From positions 1-19,747 of the forward strand of contig URDR01000058.1 of the NCBI GenBank assembly GCA_900546645.1: a stretch of DNA of 19,747 bases, read 5' to 3'. Below are positions 6,454 through 14,074 of the stretch, piece by piece. The position numbers and the translations under genes were made by a program. The stretch comes from an uncultured Bacteroides sp. (lineage in GTDB: Bacteria > Bacteroidota > Bacteroidia > Bacteroidales > Bacteroidaceae). The first letter of the stretch is position 1; each line of letters starts with the position of its first letter. The notes beneath the pieces were generated by a model. That model had not been told where the DNA came from. It did no database searches and was given only the letters and a program-made list of their open reading frames with translations.

Positions 6454-7156
6454 GATTTAAAACTTCGTTCTTTATCAAATAATCCTCAAAGCCGTTATAC
6501 TGGGTATAACATTGAAGGTATTCCTTGTATGCAGGATAGAAGATACGGCATTCATTTATCAAGACCTTGTCATCATATCCTAATCTATTGGATATAACTT
6601 GAAATTCATCAACCGAAAGTAACATTCCAGGAATATCATCTATGTCCGCACCGTCCATACCATTAAGTACACCTGTCGGCATTTCGTGCAAAGAGAACTC
6701 TAAAAAGTATTTCAAAGTATGATATTTGTATTTTACAGCAAATTCATTGTCTGGATCTAGATCCAATAGTTTATCTGCTAATTGTCGTGGATCATATTCA
6801 AAACCAAGAGCTTCGCAAAACATATAGAGTACATTATTAGTATAGCAATAAGTCCCTTCATGACCTTGAAAGCATCTGAATAGGAAACGAATACCCTCAA
6901 TACCTCCTGCTTCAATATCCTTTTGGACCGTTTGAACAATAGCTTTCCGTACAAAAATAGGATTGAGGCAATAATTACCATGCAATTTTCTAAACTCTTC
7001 AAGGTCTTCGAGTGTAGGCAATGGCTCATTATATATATTCCTTTCCCATGTAGAAAGTAAAACATGCCGCTGCTTACGTTGCTGCTTGGAAAGTCCATTT
7101 GCAGAAAACCGTGAAAAGATTTCAAGATATTCTTTTAGTAGCTTATGTTGTTCCAT
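6440..7156 (-). CDS. Helical cytosolic hypothetical protein
   Basis: A 238-residue protein, predicted soluble and mainly alpha-helical, with no signal peptide or membrane segment. It has an acidic middle (DLDPDNEFAVKYKYHTLKYF, then a MDGADIDDIPG segment) and many aromatic residues in the last third (FYPAYKEYLQCYTQYNGF). I do not recognise the family. It is the first gene of the largest block: a -7 box lies at 7191-7198 with the long boundary repeat behind it, and three tightly packed genes follow. Position and character suit an immunity protein for a cytosolic toxin, but that is only inference. Confidence 0.75.
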   Translation of the reverse strand: MEQHKLLKEYLEIFSRFSANGLSKQQRKQRHVLLSTWERNIYNEPLPTLEDLEEFRKLHGNYCLNPIFVRKAIVQTVQKDIEAGGIEGIRFLFRCFQGHEGTYCYTNNVLYMFCEALGFEYDPRQLADKLLDLDPDNEFAVKYKYHTLKYFLEFSLHEMPTGVLNGMDGADIDDIPGMLLSVDEFQVISNRLGYDDKVLINECRIFYPAYKEYLQCYTQYNGFEDYLIKNEVLNHEAY

Positions 7157-7190
7157 ATGTACAAGGATACCAATTAAAATACTCCAGTTA

Positions 7191-7198
7191 CAAAATTA
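7191..7198 (-). promoter_or_regulatory. Bacteroides-type -7 box for 6440-7156
   Basis: TAATTTTG on the minus strand fits TAnnTTTG, 34 nt before the ATG. The AGACTAATGAATGG part of the repeat lies 9 nt upstream, nearly the same geometry as at 2557-2564 (10 nt). Confidence 0.5.
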
Positions 7199-7207
7199 TA
7201 AAAAATG

Positions 7208-7261
7208 CCATTCATTAGTCTATAATGAAGTGCATTTCTTTTGTGATTCAGCAATATAGAT
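7208..7261. repeat. Island boundary repeat, copy 3 (long form)
   Basis: This aligns without gaps to 2575-2628 over 54 bp with about eight mismatches; the 28-bp core is 7234-7261. It marks the right border of the minus-strand gene array, next to the gene-free stretch before panD. Confidence 0.75.
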
Positions 7262-7390
7262 AAGAAACTGAATCAACAGAGGCTATAAGAGAAGACTAAC
7301 AGAAAAACTGATAAAGTTTGTCAGCAACAAGATTCCGTGAAACTCTGAAAAATCACGAACACACTGATTATCAACGAAAAATCATAAAAA

Positions 7391-7497
7391 CCGTGTAGGA
7401 CGGTGTAGGACGCATGCAGGTAAAACCCGCGTCCTACACTGCGCCCTACACGGCTTAACTGATTGTTCTACACCCGTTTAATGCTAAAAACGTGTAG
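7391..7497. repeat. Palindromic GTGTAGG cluster
   Basis: CCGTGTAGGACGGTGTAGG-ACGC (7391-7413) pairs with 7429-7453 as an imperfect stem of about 23 bp with a small bulge and a 15-nt loop. A second, shorter stem follows: CTACACCCGTTT (7468-7479) with AAACGTGTAG near 7488-7497. The heptamer GTGTAGG or its complement occurs at least five times. It could form a bidirectional terminator-like structure or be a dispersed palindromic element. Confidence 0.65.
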
Positions 7498-7565
7498 GGT
7501 GCAGGCAATTTTTGCAAAAACATATTATGGAGAGGAGGATTCTTATATACCGACAAGCAAGACAA

Positions 7566-7609
7566 GTCGTAGTAACGACCAAGCGTTGTCGTAGTAACGA
7601 CTAAGCGTT
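7566..7609. repeat. Two 22-bp tandem repeats with internal dyad
   Basis: Two adjacent 22-bp units differ at one base. Each contains GTCGTAGTAACGAC, a 5-bp dyad with a 4-nt centre, followed by an AAGCGTT spacer. Two copies without cas genes are not a CRISPR array. Confidence 0.7.
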
Positions 7610-7649
7610 GTCCTGCCTAAGAATACACCCTTAAAAACGGAAGAGACTG

Positions 7650-8000
7650 TTACACCAACTTATTGGTCAGCGTATCAGGAAAAACCACTGTCGGCTTAAA
7701 CTGCTTGGCTTCTTCAAAATCCATCAGCGCATACGACATGATAATCACCACATCGCCCACCTGAACCTTACGAGCCGCAGCTCCGTTCAAACAGATGCAT
7801 CCGGAACCACGCTCACCCTTGATGATATACGTTTCAAAACGTTCGCCATTGTTATTATCTACAATCTGCACTTTCTCACCTGCAATGAAGTTTGCCGCAT
7901 CCATCAAATCCTCGTCAATTGTGATGCTGCCCATGTAGTTGAGATTGGCTTCGGTCACACTCACACAATGTAATTTCGATTTCAAGACCTCTATCATCAT
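7650..8000 (-). CDS. panD: Aspartate 1-decarboxylase
   Basis: Converts L-aspartate to beta-alanine, the amine half of pantothenate, in the cytosol. The 116-residue length is normal for this pyruvoyl enzyme. It has the self-cleavage site Gly24-Ser25 (in YMGSITID); Ser25 becomes the pyruvoyl group. The K9 region (VLKSKLH) and the GAAARKVQVGD(V)VIIMSYA segment are also typical. The start at 8000 gives MMIEV; ATG 7997 is equally possible. It follows panC by 6 nt on the same strand, so the two form an operon whose products meet in pantothenate synthesis. The gene lies next to the accessory island but is itself intact. Confidence 0.97.
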   Translation of the reverse strand: MMIEVLKSKLHCVSVTEANLNYMGSITIDEDLMDAANFIAGEKVQIVDNNNGERFETYIIKGERGSGCICLNGAAARKVQVGDVVIIMSYALMDFEEAKQFKPTVVFPDTLTNKLV

Positions 8001-8006
8001 GTCTCG

Positions 8007-8852
8007 TTACTCCTTATATTTAATATTATCAATTAAACGCACTTCACCGCAGAATACGGTAATACATCCCACGATGTACGCACTGTCCTCCCATGCGCTT
8101 ACCGGTTGCAAAGTGTTTCCATCTACAATTTCAAAATACTCCAACTCCAGCCCTTCTGCCTTCTCAATGCCGTCTTCCACAAAACGAAGAGTCTCTGCAA
8201 GCGTATGGTCTTTTCCGTACTCCACACTTGCAAACAAGGTTTTCGAGATCTGAAGTGCCTGCTCACGCTGAACGTCACTCAAACGGGCATTACGGCTGCT
8301 CAACGCCAGTCCGTCGGCTTCACGTACTATCGGACAGCCCACAATCTGCAAATCGAACGGATATTTACGAACCATTTCACGGATAATTGCCAACTGCTGG
8401 AAGTCCTTTTCTCCGAAATAAGCACGGGTAGGTTCCACAATCAGGAACAGTTTACTCACAATCTGACATACTCCGTTGAAATGACCCGGACGGTATTTGC
8501 CTTCCATCACCGTATCAAGAGGAGCATAACTGAACTGACGGGTATCGGGTTCAGGATAAATCTCTTCTACAGAAGGAGCAAAAACATACGATGCTCCACA
8601 CGCTTCGAGCAACTTGCAGTCGGCTTCCAGCGTACGCGGATACTTCAATAAATCATTCTTATCATTAAACTGAGTAGGATTTACAAAATCACTCACCACT
8701 ACTACGTCATTTTCGGCCACTGCCCGCTTCACCAATGAGGCATGACCGGCATGAAGCGCACCCATTGTAGGCACCAGTCCCACTGTCTTGCCTGCTTTAC
8801 GAAGCCCGTCCAGCTCGGTACGAAGCTCCTTAATTGTCTGAATTAATTTCAT
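8007..8852 (-). CDS. panC: Pantothenate synthetase (pantoate--beta-alanine ligase)
   Basis: Joins pantoate and beta-alanine with ATP to give pantothenate, through a pantoyl-adenylate. The 281-residue length is typical. Visible signatures are VPTMGALHAGHASLV (HIGH-type nucleotide-binding motif, about residues 27-41), SDFVNPTQF, the YFGEKDFQQLAIIR segment and ALSSRNARLS (KMSK-like region). It is cotranscribed with panD. A divergent promoter region separates it from the + strand gene at 9114. Confidence 0.97.
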   Translation of the reverse strand: MKLIQTIKELRTELDGLRKAGKTVGLVPTMGALHAGHASLVKRAVAENDVVVVSDFVNPTQFNDKNDLLKYPRTLEADCKLLEACGASYVFAPSVEEIYPEPDTRQFSYAPLDTVMEGKYRPGHFNGVCQIVSKLFLIVEPTRAYFGEKDFQQLAIIREMVRKYPFDLQIVGCPIVREADGLALSSRNARLSDVQREQALQISKTLFASVEYGKDHTLAETLRFVEDGIEKAEGLELEYFEIVDGNTLQPVSAWEDSAYIVGCITVFCGEVRLIDNIKYKE

Positions 8853-8893
8853 TATTCGTTAGTTTTAACCACTCTACTGTTTTAAAACGGCTG

Positions 8894-8927
8894 CAAAGTT
8901 AACTATTTATTTTTTCTTTTAACCAAA
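8894..8927 (-). promoter_or_regulatory. Promoter of panC-panD
   Basis: On the minus strand TTTG (8924-8927) lies 22 nt from TAACTTTG (8894-8901). The -7 box matches TAnnTTTG; the spacing is slightly longer than the usual 19-21. Confidence 0.6.
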
Positions 8928-9074
8928 GAGTGCCAATTTATCCTCCTATTTTCCTCTCTTTCTTGTTCAAAACAGCCTCAATTCCCCATCCGACAATCCT
9001 CTATGAGGCAACGTATTAACATACTATAAGGATTAATCAAGCAGAGCAATGGCTGTTATAGTCAAAAAAATTAC

Positions 9075-9082
9075 TATCTTTG
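9075..9082 (+). promoter_or_regulatory. -7 box of the 9114 operon
   Basis: TATCTTTG fits the Bacteroidetes -7 consensus, 31 nt before the ATG at 9114. The -33 region is A-rich with no clear TTTG. Confidence 0.55.
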
Positions 9083-9113
9083 CAAAATATTTAAGAGCAA
9101 CAAGAAAATAAAA

Positions 9114-9935
9114 ATGAGCGCAAAAAAAGTTTTATTCATTACACAAGAAATTACTCCGTACGTACCTGAAAGTGATTTAGCTATCATTGGTCAAAACCTT
9201 CCTCAAGCTATTCAAGATAAAGGTCGCGAAATCAGAACTTTCATGCCTAAATGGGGCAATGTGAATGAACGTCGAAACCAACTACATGAAGTAATCCGCC
9301 TGTCAGGAATGAACTTAATTATAGATGAAACAGATCATCCGCTGATTATTAAAGTCGCATCCATTCAGGCAGCACGCAGACAAGTATACTTCATTGATAA
9401 CGATGATTACTTCCAGCATCGTCTGATGACTACAGATGAATCCGGAACCGAATATGAAGATAATGGCGAACGTGCTATTTTCTATGCCAGAGGTGTATTG
9501 GAAACCGTGAAAAAACTTCGTTGGTGTCCAGACATCATCCACTGCCACGGATGGATGAGTGCCATGGTTCCTCTGTATATTAAAAAGGCATATTACGACG
9601 AACCTTCTTTCAGAGACTCAAAAGTGGTATTCTCTGTTTATGGAGAAGGATTCAAATCGAACCTGGCTTCAAACTTCACCAACCAACTCTTATTAAAGGA
9701 CATTACTCCAGAAGATGTAAACATGATTCAAACTCCCGTAAACTATGATGAATTGTGTAAATTGGCCATTGCCTATTCCGACGGTGTAATACAAAACAGC
9801 GAGAACGTTAATCCGGACGTAATGGAGTATGCACGAAGCCTGAATATTCCGGTTCTTGACCATCAGAGCCAAGAAACCTATGCCGACGCCTGTGATGCCT
9901 TCTACGATAAAGTATGGGCGGAAGAAAAAAAATAA
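9114..9935 (+). CDS. Truncated GT5 glycogen/starch synthase-like protein, probably non-catalytic
   Basis: The 273 residues match only the N-terminal Rossmann half of bacterial glycogen/starch synthase (GT5, usually about 480 residues). Landmarks are KKVLFITQEITPYV at 4-17, then QNLPQAIQDKGREIRTFMP, NGERAIFYARGVLE near 117-130 and DIIHCHGWMSAMVPLYIKK at 140-158. The K-x-G-G motif that binds ADP-glucose is replaced by Pro-Glu-Ser-Asp at 18-21, HDW becomes HGW, and the C-terminal GT-B half is absent. The stop is not followed by a recognisable remnant, so this looks like a stable short form. It precedes a DUF4270 lipoprotein by 19 nt in an operon. Glycogen synthesis should not be inferred from it. 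Confidence 0.85.
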   Translation: MSAKKVLFITQEITPYVPESDLAIIGQNLPQAIQDKGREIRTFMPKWGNVNERRNQLHEVIRLSGMNLIIDETDHPLIIKVASIQAARRQVYFIDNDDYFQHRLMTTDESGTEYEDNGERAIFYARGVLETVKKLRWCPDIIHCHGWMSAMVPLYIKKAYYDEPSFRDSKVVFSVYGEGFKSNLASNFTNQLLLKDITPEDVNMIQTPVNYDELCKLAIAYSDGVIQNSENVNPDVMEYARSLNIPVLDHQSQETYADACDAFYDKVWAEEKK

Positions 9936-9954
9936 AATTATAAAACCATATAAA

Positions 9955-11400
9955 ATGAAACTCAAGTTCTTGGCAGCAATCGGATTTGCCGCTACACTCT
10001 ATAGCTGTGATGACAGCACCACCGGTATCGGTGACTTTATAGCCGATACCGATGAGATTAATGCTTACTCGGAAACCTACGATGTAACAACTAAAACGGT
10101 TTCAGTGGCAGATATCAACAAAAAAATTGGCATCAACTCTAACGGGGTTTATTCACGTACCAGTACAGCTTATCTTGGCAACTTTACCGACCCGAGTTTC
10201 GGTGAATTTACTGCTGATTTTATCACGCAAATAAACTGTCCGGAAGGATTCGAATATCCGAAAACTTTCGAAAAGATAGAAAGTACCACACTTGAGTTAT
10301 ATTACCGGAGCTATTATGGAGACTCGTTGGCACCGATGCGCGTGGGAGTGCGATTCTTGAACACTGCCATTGAAGATAACGGGAAAAATCCGGAGTTGTA
10401 TTACACCTCTTTCAATCCGAAAAATTATTACGGTGAAAATCCGCTTTTCGCTGAAAAAGATTACAGTGCCTATGATAACTCTGTACCCGACTCTATCCGT
10501 AATCATACCGACGCAAACGGGAAGAAGACTTTCTACCCGAATGTAATTATTGATATGGATAAGCCTTATGAAGGATATACAACACTAAGTGACTACCTCA
10601 CGGCACAATACAAAGCAGGAAACTTTGCCGATGCATTTACTTTTATCAATAAGGTACTGAAAGGATTCTATGTAGAAACAACAGGAGGAGACGGCTCGGT
10701 TTTATACATTGAGGATATTTGGTTGCGTACCAAGTATAAGTATACCGTCAAGGGCTCGAAAGACCAGGATTCTGTTGTTTATGCAAACCGGTCACTTGCT
10801 GCTACAAAGGAAATATACATGGCAGCCAATCTGGAAAGCAAAAAAGAAGCTATTGATGCATTTGTGAATGACAAGAACAACTCATACCTGAAAACTCCTG
10901 CCGGATTATGGACGGAAGTTACCCTTCCCCTGGAAGCAATGTATCAAGACTTAAAGAACGATACGCTAAACTCTGTATCGCTCAAATTTACCAAGTATAA
11001 GGAAACCGTCGAAAACCAAGACAAAACGTACAAGATGGGTACACCCAAGTATCTCTTGCTCGTTAGAGAGGATGATATGAAAACCTTCTTTGAGGAAAAT
11101 AAAACTTTCGACAACAAGACTTCTTTCCTTGGTACTTATGACAGCAGTACAAGTACGTATTCTTTCTCTAAGCTGAACCGACTTATCAGTCATATATTCA
11201 GCGAAATGAGAAACAACTCTGCCAAAAGCGCCAACTGGGACAAGTTGCTGCTTATTCCGGTACAAACCGAAACCGACGCACAGGGAAATATCATCGGAGT
11301 TTCACATGATTTGGAAGTGAGCTCAGCCCGTCTGTTCGGCGGAGAAAATGCAGACAACAAACTTAAAATGCAGGTTATTTATACCAAACCCAACGAATAA
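9955..11400 (+). CDS. DUF4270 family surface lipoprotein
   Basis: A 481-residue protein starting MKLKFLAAIGFAATLYSC, a lipoprotein signal peptide with lipobox LYSC (Cys18). The Asp-Asp after Cys fits export to the outer membrane in Bacteroidetes. The body (DDSTTGIGDFIADTDEI, SRTSTAYLGNFTDPSFGEFTADF, SVSLKFTKYKE and a C-terminal LKMQVIYTKP) follows the Bacteroidetes family I know as DUF4270, function unsettled. The open frame extends upstream to an ATG at 9856, but that overlaps the preceding gene and lacks the signal peptide, so 9955 is chosen. It is cotranscribed with the GT5-like gene and closed by a strong terminator. Confidence 0.9.
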   Translation: MKLKFLAAIGFAATLYSCDDSTTGIGDFIADTDEINAYSETYDVTTKTVSVADINKKIGINSNGVYSRTSTAYLGNFTDPSFGEFTADFITQINCPEGFEYPKTFEKIESTTLELYYRSYYGDSLAPMRVGVRFLNTAIEDNGKNPELYYTSFNPKNYYGENPLFAEKDYSAYDNSVPDSIRNHTDANGKKTFYPNVIIDMDKPYEGYTTLSDYLTAQYKAGNFADAFTFINKVLKGFYVETTGGDGSVLYIEDIWLRTKYKYTVKGSKDQDSVVYANRSLAATKEIYMAANLESKKEAIDAFVNDKNNSYLKTPAGLWTEVTLPLEAMYQDLKNDTLNSVSLKFTKYKETVENQDKTYKMGTPKYLLLVREDDMKTFFEENKTFDNKTSFLGTYDSSTSTYSFSKLNRLISHIFSEMRNNSAKSANWDKLLLIPVQTETDAQGNIIGVSHDLEVSSARLFGGENADNKLKMQVIYTKPNE

Positions 11401-11426
11401 ATTTTAGAAAATCTCAGAATAACAGG

Positions 11427-11479
11427 AAAAAGAATCAGCCAACATCATCTTTTAGATTGAGTTGGCTGATTCTTTTTTT
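11427..11479. terminator. Bidirectional Rho-independent terminator
   Basis: AAAGAATCAGCCAAC (11429-11443) pairs with GTTGGCTGATTCTTT (11461-11475) in a perfect 15-bp stem. T-runs follow on both strands. It serves the + strand lipoprotein gene and the convergent minus-strand ABC-F gene. Confidence 0.9.
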
Positions 11480-11535
11480 CTTTCTGTTGCCGATTCTAAA
11501 ACATCTCAAATAAATCCTCAGATTGGCAAATGGAC

Positions 11536-13158
11536 TTATTTATTATCTCCATACATACGTGCACGCATTTCCTTGATATGATCAGAAGTAATGTATTCAT
11601 CGTAGTCCATCATCTTATCGATAATTCCATTCGGGGTAAGTTCAATGATTCGATTAGCTACGGTCTCAATAAATTCATGGTCGTGTGACGAAAACAGCAC
11701 ATTGCCCTTATAAGTCTTCAAGTTATTGTTGAACGACTGGATAGATTCCAAATCCAAATGGTTGGTAGGTGTATCAAGTATCAAACAGTTAGCGTTACGC
11801 AACTGCATACGGGCAATCATACAACGCATCTTTTCACCTCCAGACAAAACATTCACTTTCTTCAACACCTCTTCTCCAGAGAATAACATACGGCCCAAGA
11901 ACCCTTTCATATATACCTCATTGCCTTCGCCATACTGGCTCAACCAGTCTACCAGATTCAAGTCGCATTCAAAGTAATCGGTATTATCAAGCGGCAAATA
12001 AGCAGTAGTAATCGTAACTCCCCAGCTGTAATGTCCAGCTTGTGCCTTGCGGTTGCCGTTGATAATTTCAAACAAGGCAGTCATGGCACGCGGATCACGG
12101 CTTAAGAATACAATTTTATCTCCTTTCTCAACATTGAAGTTAACATCATTAAATAAGAGTACGCCGTCCTCGGTTTCCGCACGCAGACCGGAAACTTCCA
12201 GGATCTGATTTCCCGGTTCACGCTCAGGAGTAAAGATAATACCCGGATATTTGCGAGAAGAAGGCTTGATTTCGTCAACATTCAGTTTTTCCAACATCTT
12301 CTTACGGCTTGTGGTCTGCTTCGACTTCGCCACATTAGCAGAGAAACGACGGATAAACTCTTCCAGTTCTTTACGCTTTTCTTCAGCTTTAGCCTTCTGG
12401 TTTTGCTGCTGACGGAGAGCCAACTGACTTGACTCATACCAGAAACTATAGTTACCGGCAAACAAATTTACCTTTCCGAAATCAATATCAACCGTATGTG
12501 TACATACAGAGTCAAGGAAGTGACGGTCGTGACTTACCACCAGCACAGTATGTTCAAAATTAGAAAGGTACTCTTCAAGCCAAGTAACCGTATCCATATC
12601 AAGGTCATTGGTAGGCTCGTCAAGCAACAAGTTATCCGGATTACCGAACAAAGCCTGAGCCAACATCACACGCACCTTTTCCTTACCACTCAAATCACCC
12701 ATCAGCGTATAGTGCTTATCTTCTTTGATACCCAAACCACTCAGCAGGATAGCTGCATCACTTTCTGCATTCCATCCTTCCAGTTCGGCAAACTTTTCTT
12801 CCAGTTCGGCTGCTTTTATACCATCTTCATCTGTAAAATCTTCTTTCGCATACAGCGCTTCACGCTGCTTCATGATATCCCACAAAATGGTATGTCCCAT
12901 CAAAACGGTATCAAGCACCGTATGTTCATCAAATTTAAAGTGGTCCTGACTTAATACCGAAAGGCGTTCACCCGGTCCTAAAGTTACACTTCCTTTAGTA
13001 GGGTCCAACTCCCCCGAAATCACTTTCAAGAAAGTTGACTTACCGGCTCCATTGGCACCGATAATTCCATAGATATTACCATTTGTGAACTTCATGTTCA
13101 CATCATTATACAACACTCTTTTACCAAATTGAACGGCTACGTTTGAAACTGTAATCAT
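11536..13158 (-). CDS. ABC-F ATPase (YbiT-like) with one degenerate ATP site
   Basis: A 540-residue cytosolic ABC-F protein: two nucleotide-binding domains, a charged linker at about 240-310, and no membrane segments. Such proteins act on the ribosome (translation or antibiotic protection). NBD1 has Walker A GANGAGKST (34-42), Walker B LLLDEP (Glu181), signature LSGKE (156-160) and switch His210. NBD2 has signature LSGGE (438-442) and His492, but its Walker A is replaced by FLSRDPRAMT (351-360), and its Walker B reads LILDTP with Thr463 for the catalytic Glu. Hence one ATP site is complete and the other degenerate. The sequence is otherwise intact. It stands alone, convergent with the lipoprotein gene. 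The substrate antibiotic or ribosomal role is not evident. Confidence 0.93.
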   Translation of the reverse strand: MITVSNVAVQFGKRVLYNDVNMKFTNGNIYGIIGANGAGKSTFLKVISGELDPTKGSVTLGPGERLSVLSQDHFKFDEHTVLDTVLMGHTILWDIMKQREALYAKEDFTDEDGIKAAELEEKFAELEGWNAESDAAILLSGLGIKEDKHYTLMGDLSGKEKVRVMLAQALFGNPDNLLLDEPTNDLDMDTVTWLEEYLSNFEHTVLVVSHDRHFLDSVCTHTVDIDFGKVNLFAGNYSFWYESSQLALRQQQNQKAKAEEKRKELEEFIRRFSANVAKSKQTTSRKKMLEKLNVDEIKPSSRKYPGIIFTPEREPGNQILEVSGLRAETEDGVLLFNDVNFNVEKGDKIVFLSRDPRAMTALFEIINGNRKAQAGHYSWGVTITTAYLPLDNTDYFECDLNLVDWLSQYGEGNEVYMKGFLGRMLFSGEEVLKKVNVLSGGEKMRCMIARMQLRNANCLILDTPTNHLDLESIQSFNNNLKTYKGNVLFSSHDHEFIETVANRIIELTPNGIIDKMMDYDEYITSDHIKEMRARMYGDNK

Positions 13159-13412
13159 CGTTTATAACAAATATCTTTAAAGTTTGTGAGTTTTTTTAGT
13201 TTACTGGTTTTTAAGTTTTATCTCGTTTTATTACACGCCAACAACAAACTTATAAACTCAAAGCCAAGGAACTAAACATTTATTTTATTGTTTACAAAGA
13301 CAGCAAAAGCCTCGCCTCTTGTCTTCAGGAGGCAAAGATACAGAATATCACCGGAATAACCGAATAAAACACCTCCGAGTTTATAAGTTCTTAAACTTGC
13401 AGTTTTACAGCT

Positions 13413-14069
13413 TCATTCATTTTCGCCGGAAAACACACTCCATGTGCAAACAAAATCCGGATGAACCCAATAAGAGACCGAAAACAGGTTTCTGTTTACT
13501 GTACGATATTCCTCTGCCATAAAATGACCTGAAGACAATAAAGAAAAATCACGGATTCTCAAATGATCCAGAAAATCAACCTCTGAACTGTTTATTAATT
13601 TATATAGGGTTTCCTTAGCCGACCAATGAAGCAACAACAACGACAGCCGTTCTTCCTCTGACACCAAAGCCTCTCCCTGCATTTCATCCTCCCGAACAAA
13701 CCGGGAACGGACCTTACAAACTTTTTCTGTACGCTGCTCTATATCAATACCTACCTCTTGCCGTGCATGCACACCTACTGCCACATAACCTTTGGTATGC
13801 GAAATTGAAATTCTCAAAGTCTCGTTCTCCAAGAAAGGCTTGCCCGAAGGATAATGAAGAATACTGTACTCCTTACCTAAAAGAGTTTTCAACAAAACTC
13901 TTACCGCAACATATTCCATGCGACGGGAAGCCGACTTCATCGCTTGAAGCTCTTCATCATAAGGAAGAACAGCCGAAAGTTGATCACGCAGTTCCGTGAA
14001 ACTTTCTGTAACTTTCCATATACCCCATACTCCTCCCCCTTCGGTATTCCATTGTCTGAACAGCGGCAT
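13413..14069 (-). CDS. 4'-phosphopantetheinyl transferase superfamily protein
   Basis: Transfers phosphopantetheine from CoA to a carrier-protein serine. The 218 residues fit the Sfp/EntD-type size. Motifs are SISHTKGYVAVGV (88-100), VGIDIEQR (Asp109 and Glu111, metal binding) and WSAKETLYKL (149-158, with Lys152 and Glu153). It lies 5 nt after gldE, at the end of the mutY-ssb-gldE operon. The carrier protein substrate is not shown by the context; no NRPS/PKS gene is in the window, so it may serve the fatty-acid ACP. Interestingly, the window also holds panC-panD, the pathway that feeds CoA. Confidence 0.9.
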   Translation of the reverse strand: MPLFRQWNTEGGGVWGIWKVTESFTELRDQLSAVLPYDEELQAMKSASRRMEYVAVRVLLKTLLGKEYSILHYPSGKPFLENETLRISISHTKGYVAVGVHARQEVGIDIEQRTEKVCKVRSRFVREDEMQGEALVSEEERLSLLLLHWSAKETLYKLINSSEVDFLDHLRIRDFSLLSSGHFMAEEYRTVNRNLFSVSYWVHPDFVCTWSVFSGENE

Positions 14070-14074
14070 AGACT

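Larger units (their letters stand above)
7262..7649. other. Gene-free boundary between island and panD
   Basis: No convincing gene is seen. The stretch holds the palindromic GTGTAGG cluster (7391-7497) and a 22-bp tandem repeat (7566-7609). No tRNA or integrase gene marks it as an integration site. Confidence 0.6.

Noticed and set aside
7566..7609. Possible CRISPR array
   Set aside because: Only two units in direct tandem without spacers, and no cas genes.
7157..7649. tRNA gene or att site at the island edge
   Set aside because: No tRNA cloverleaf or integrase was seen; the stretch contains only palindromic and tandem repeats.
8106..8651. 181-codon + strand frame
   Set aside because: It lies wholly antisense to panC, whose motifs are unambiguous; no promoter or family match.
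9856..9954. Upstream start for the DUF4270 gene
   Set aside because: It would overlap the preceding gene by 80 nt and bury the lipoprotein signal peptide; ATG 9955 gives a clean signal peptide.
12496..12954. 152-codon + strand frame
   Set aside because: Antisense to the NBD1 region of the ABC-F gene.
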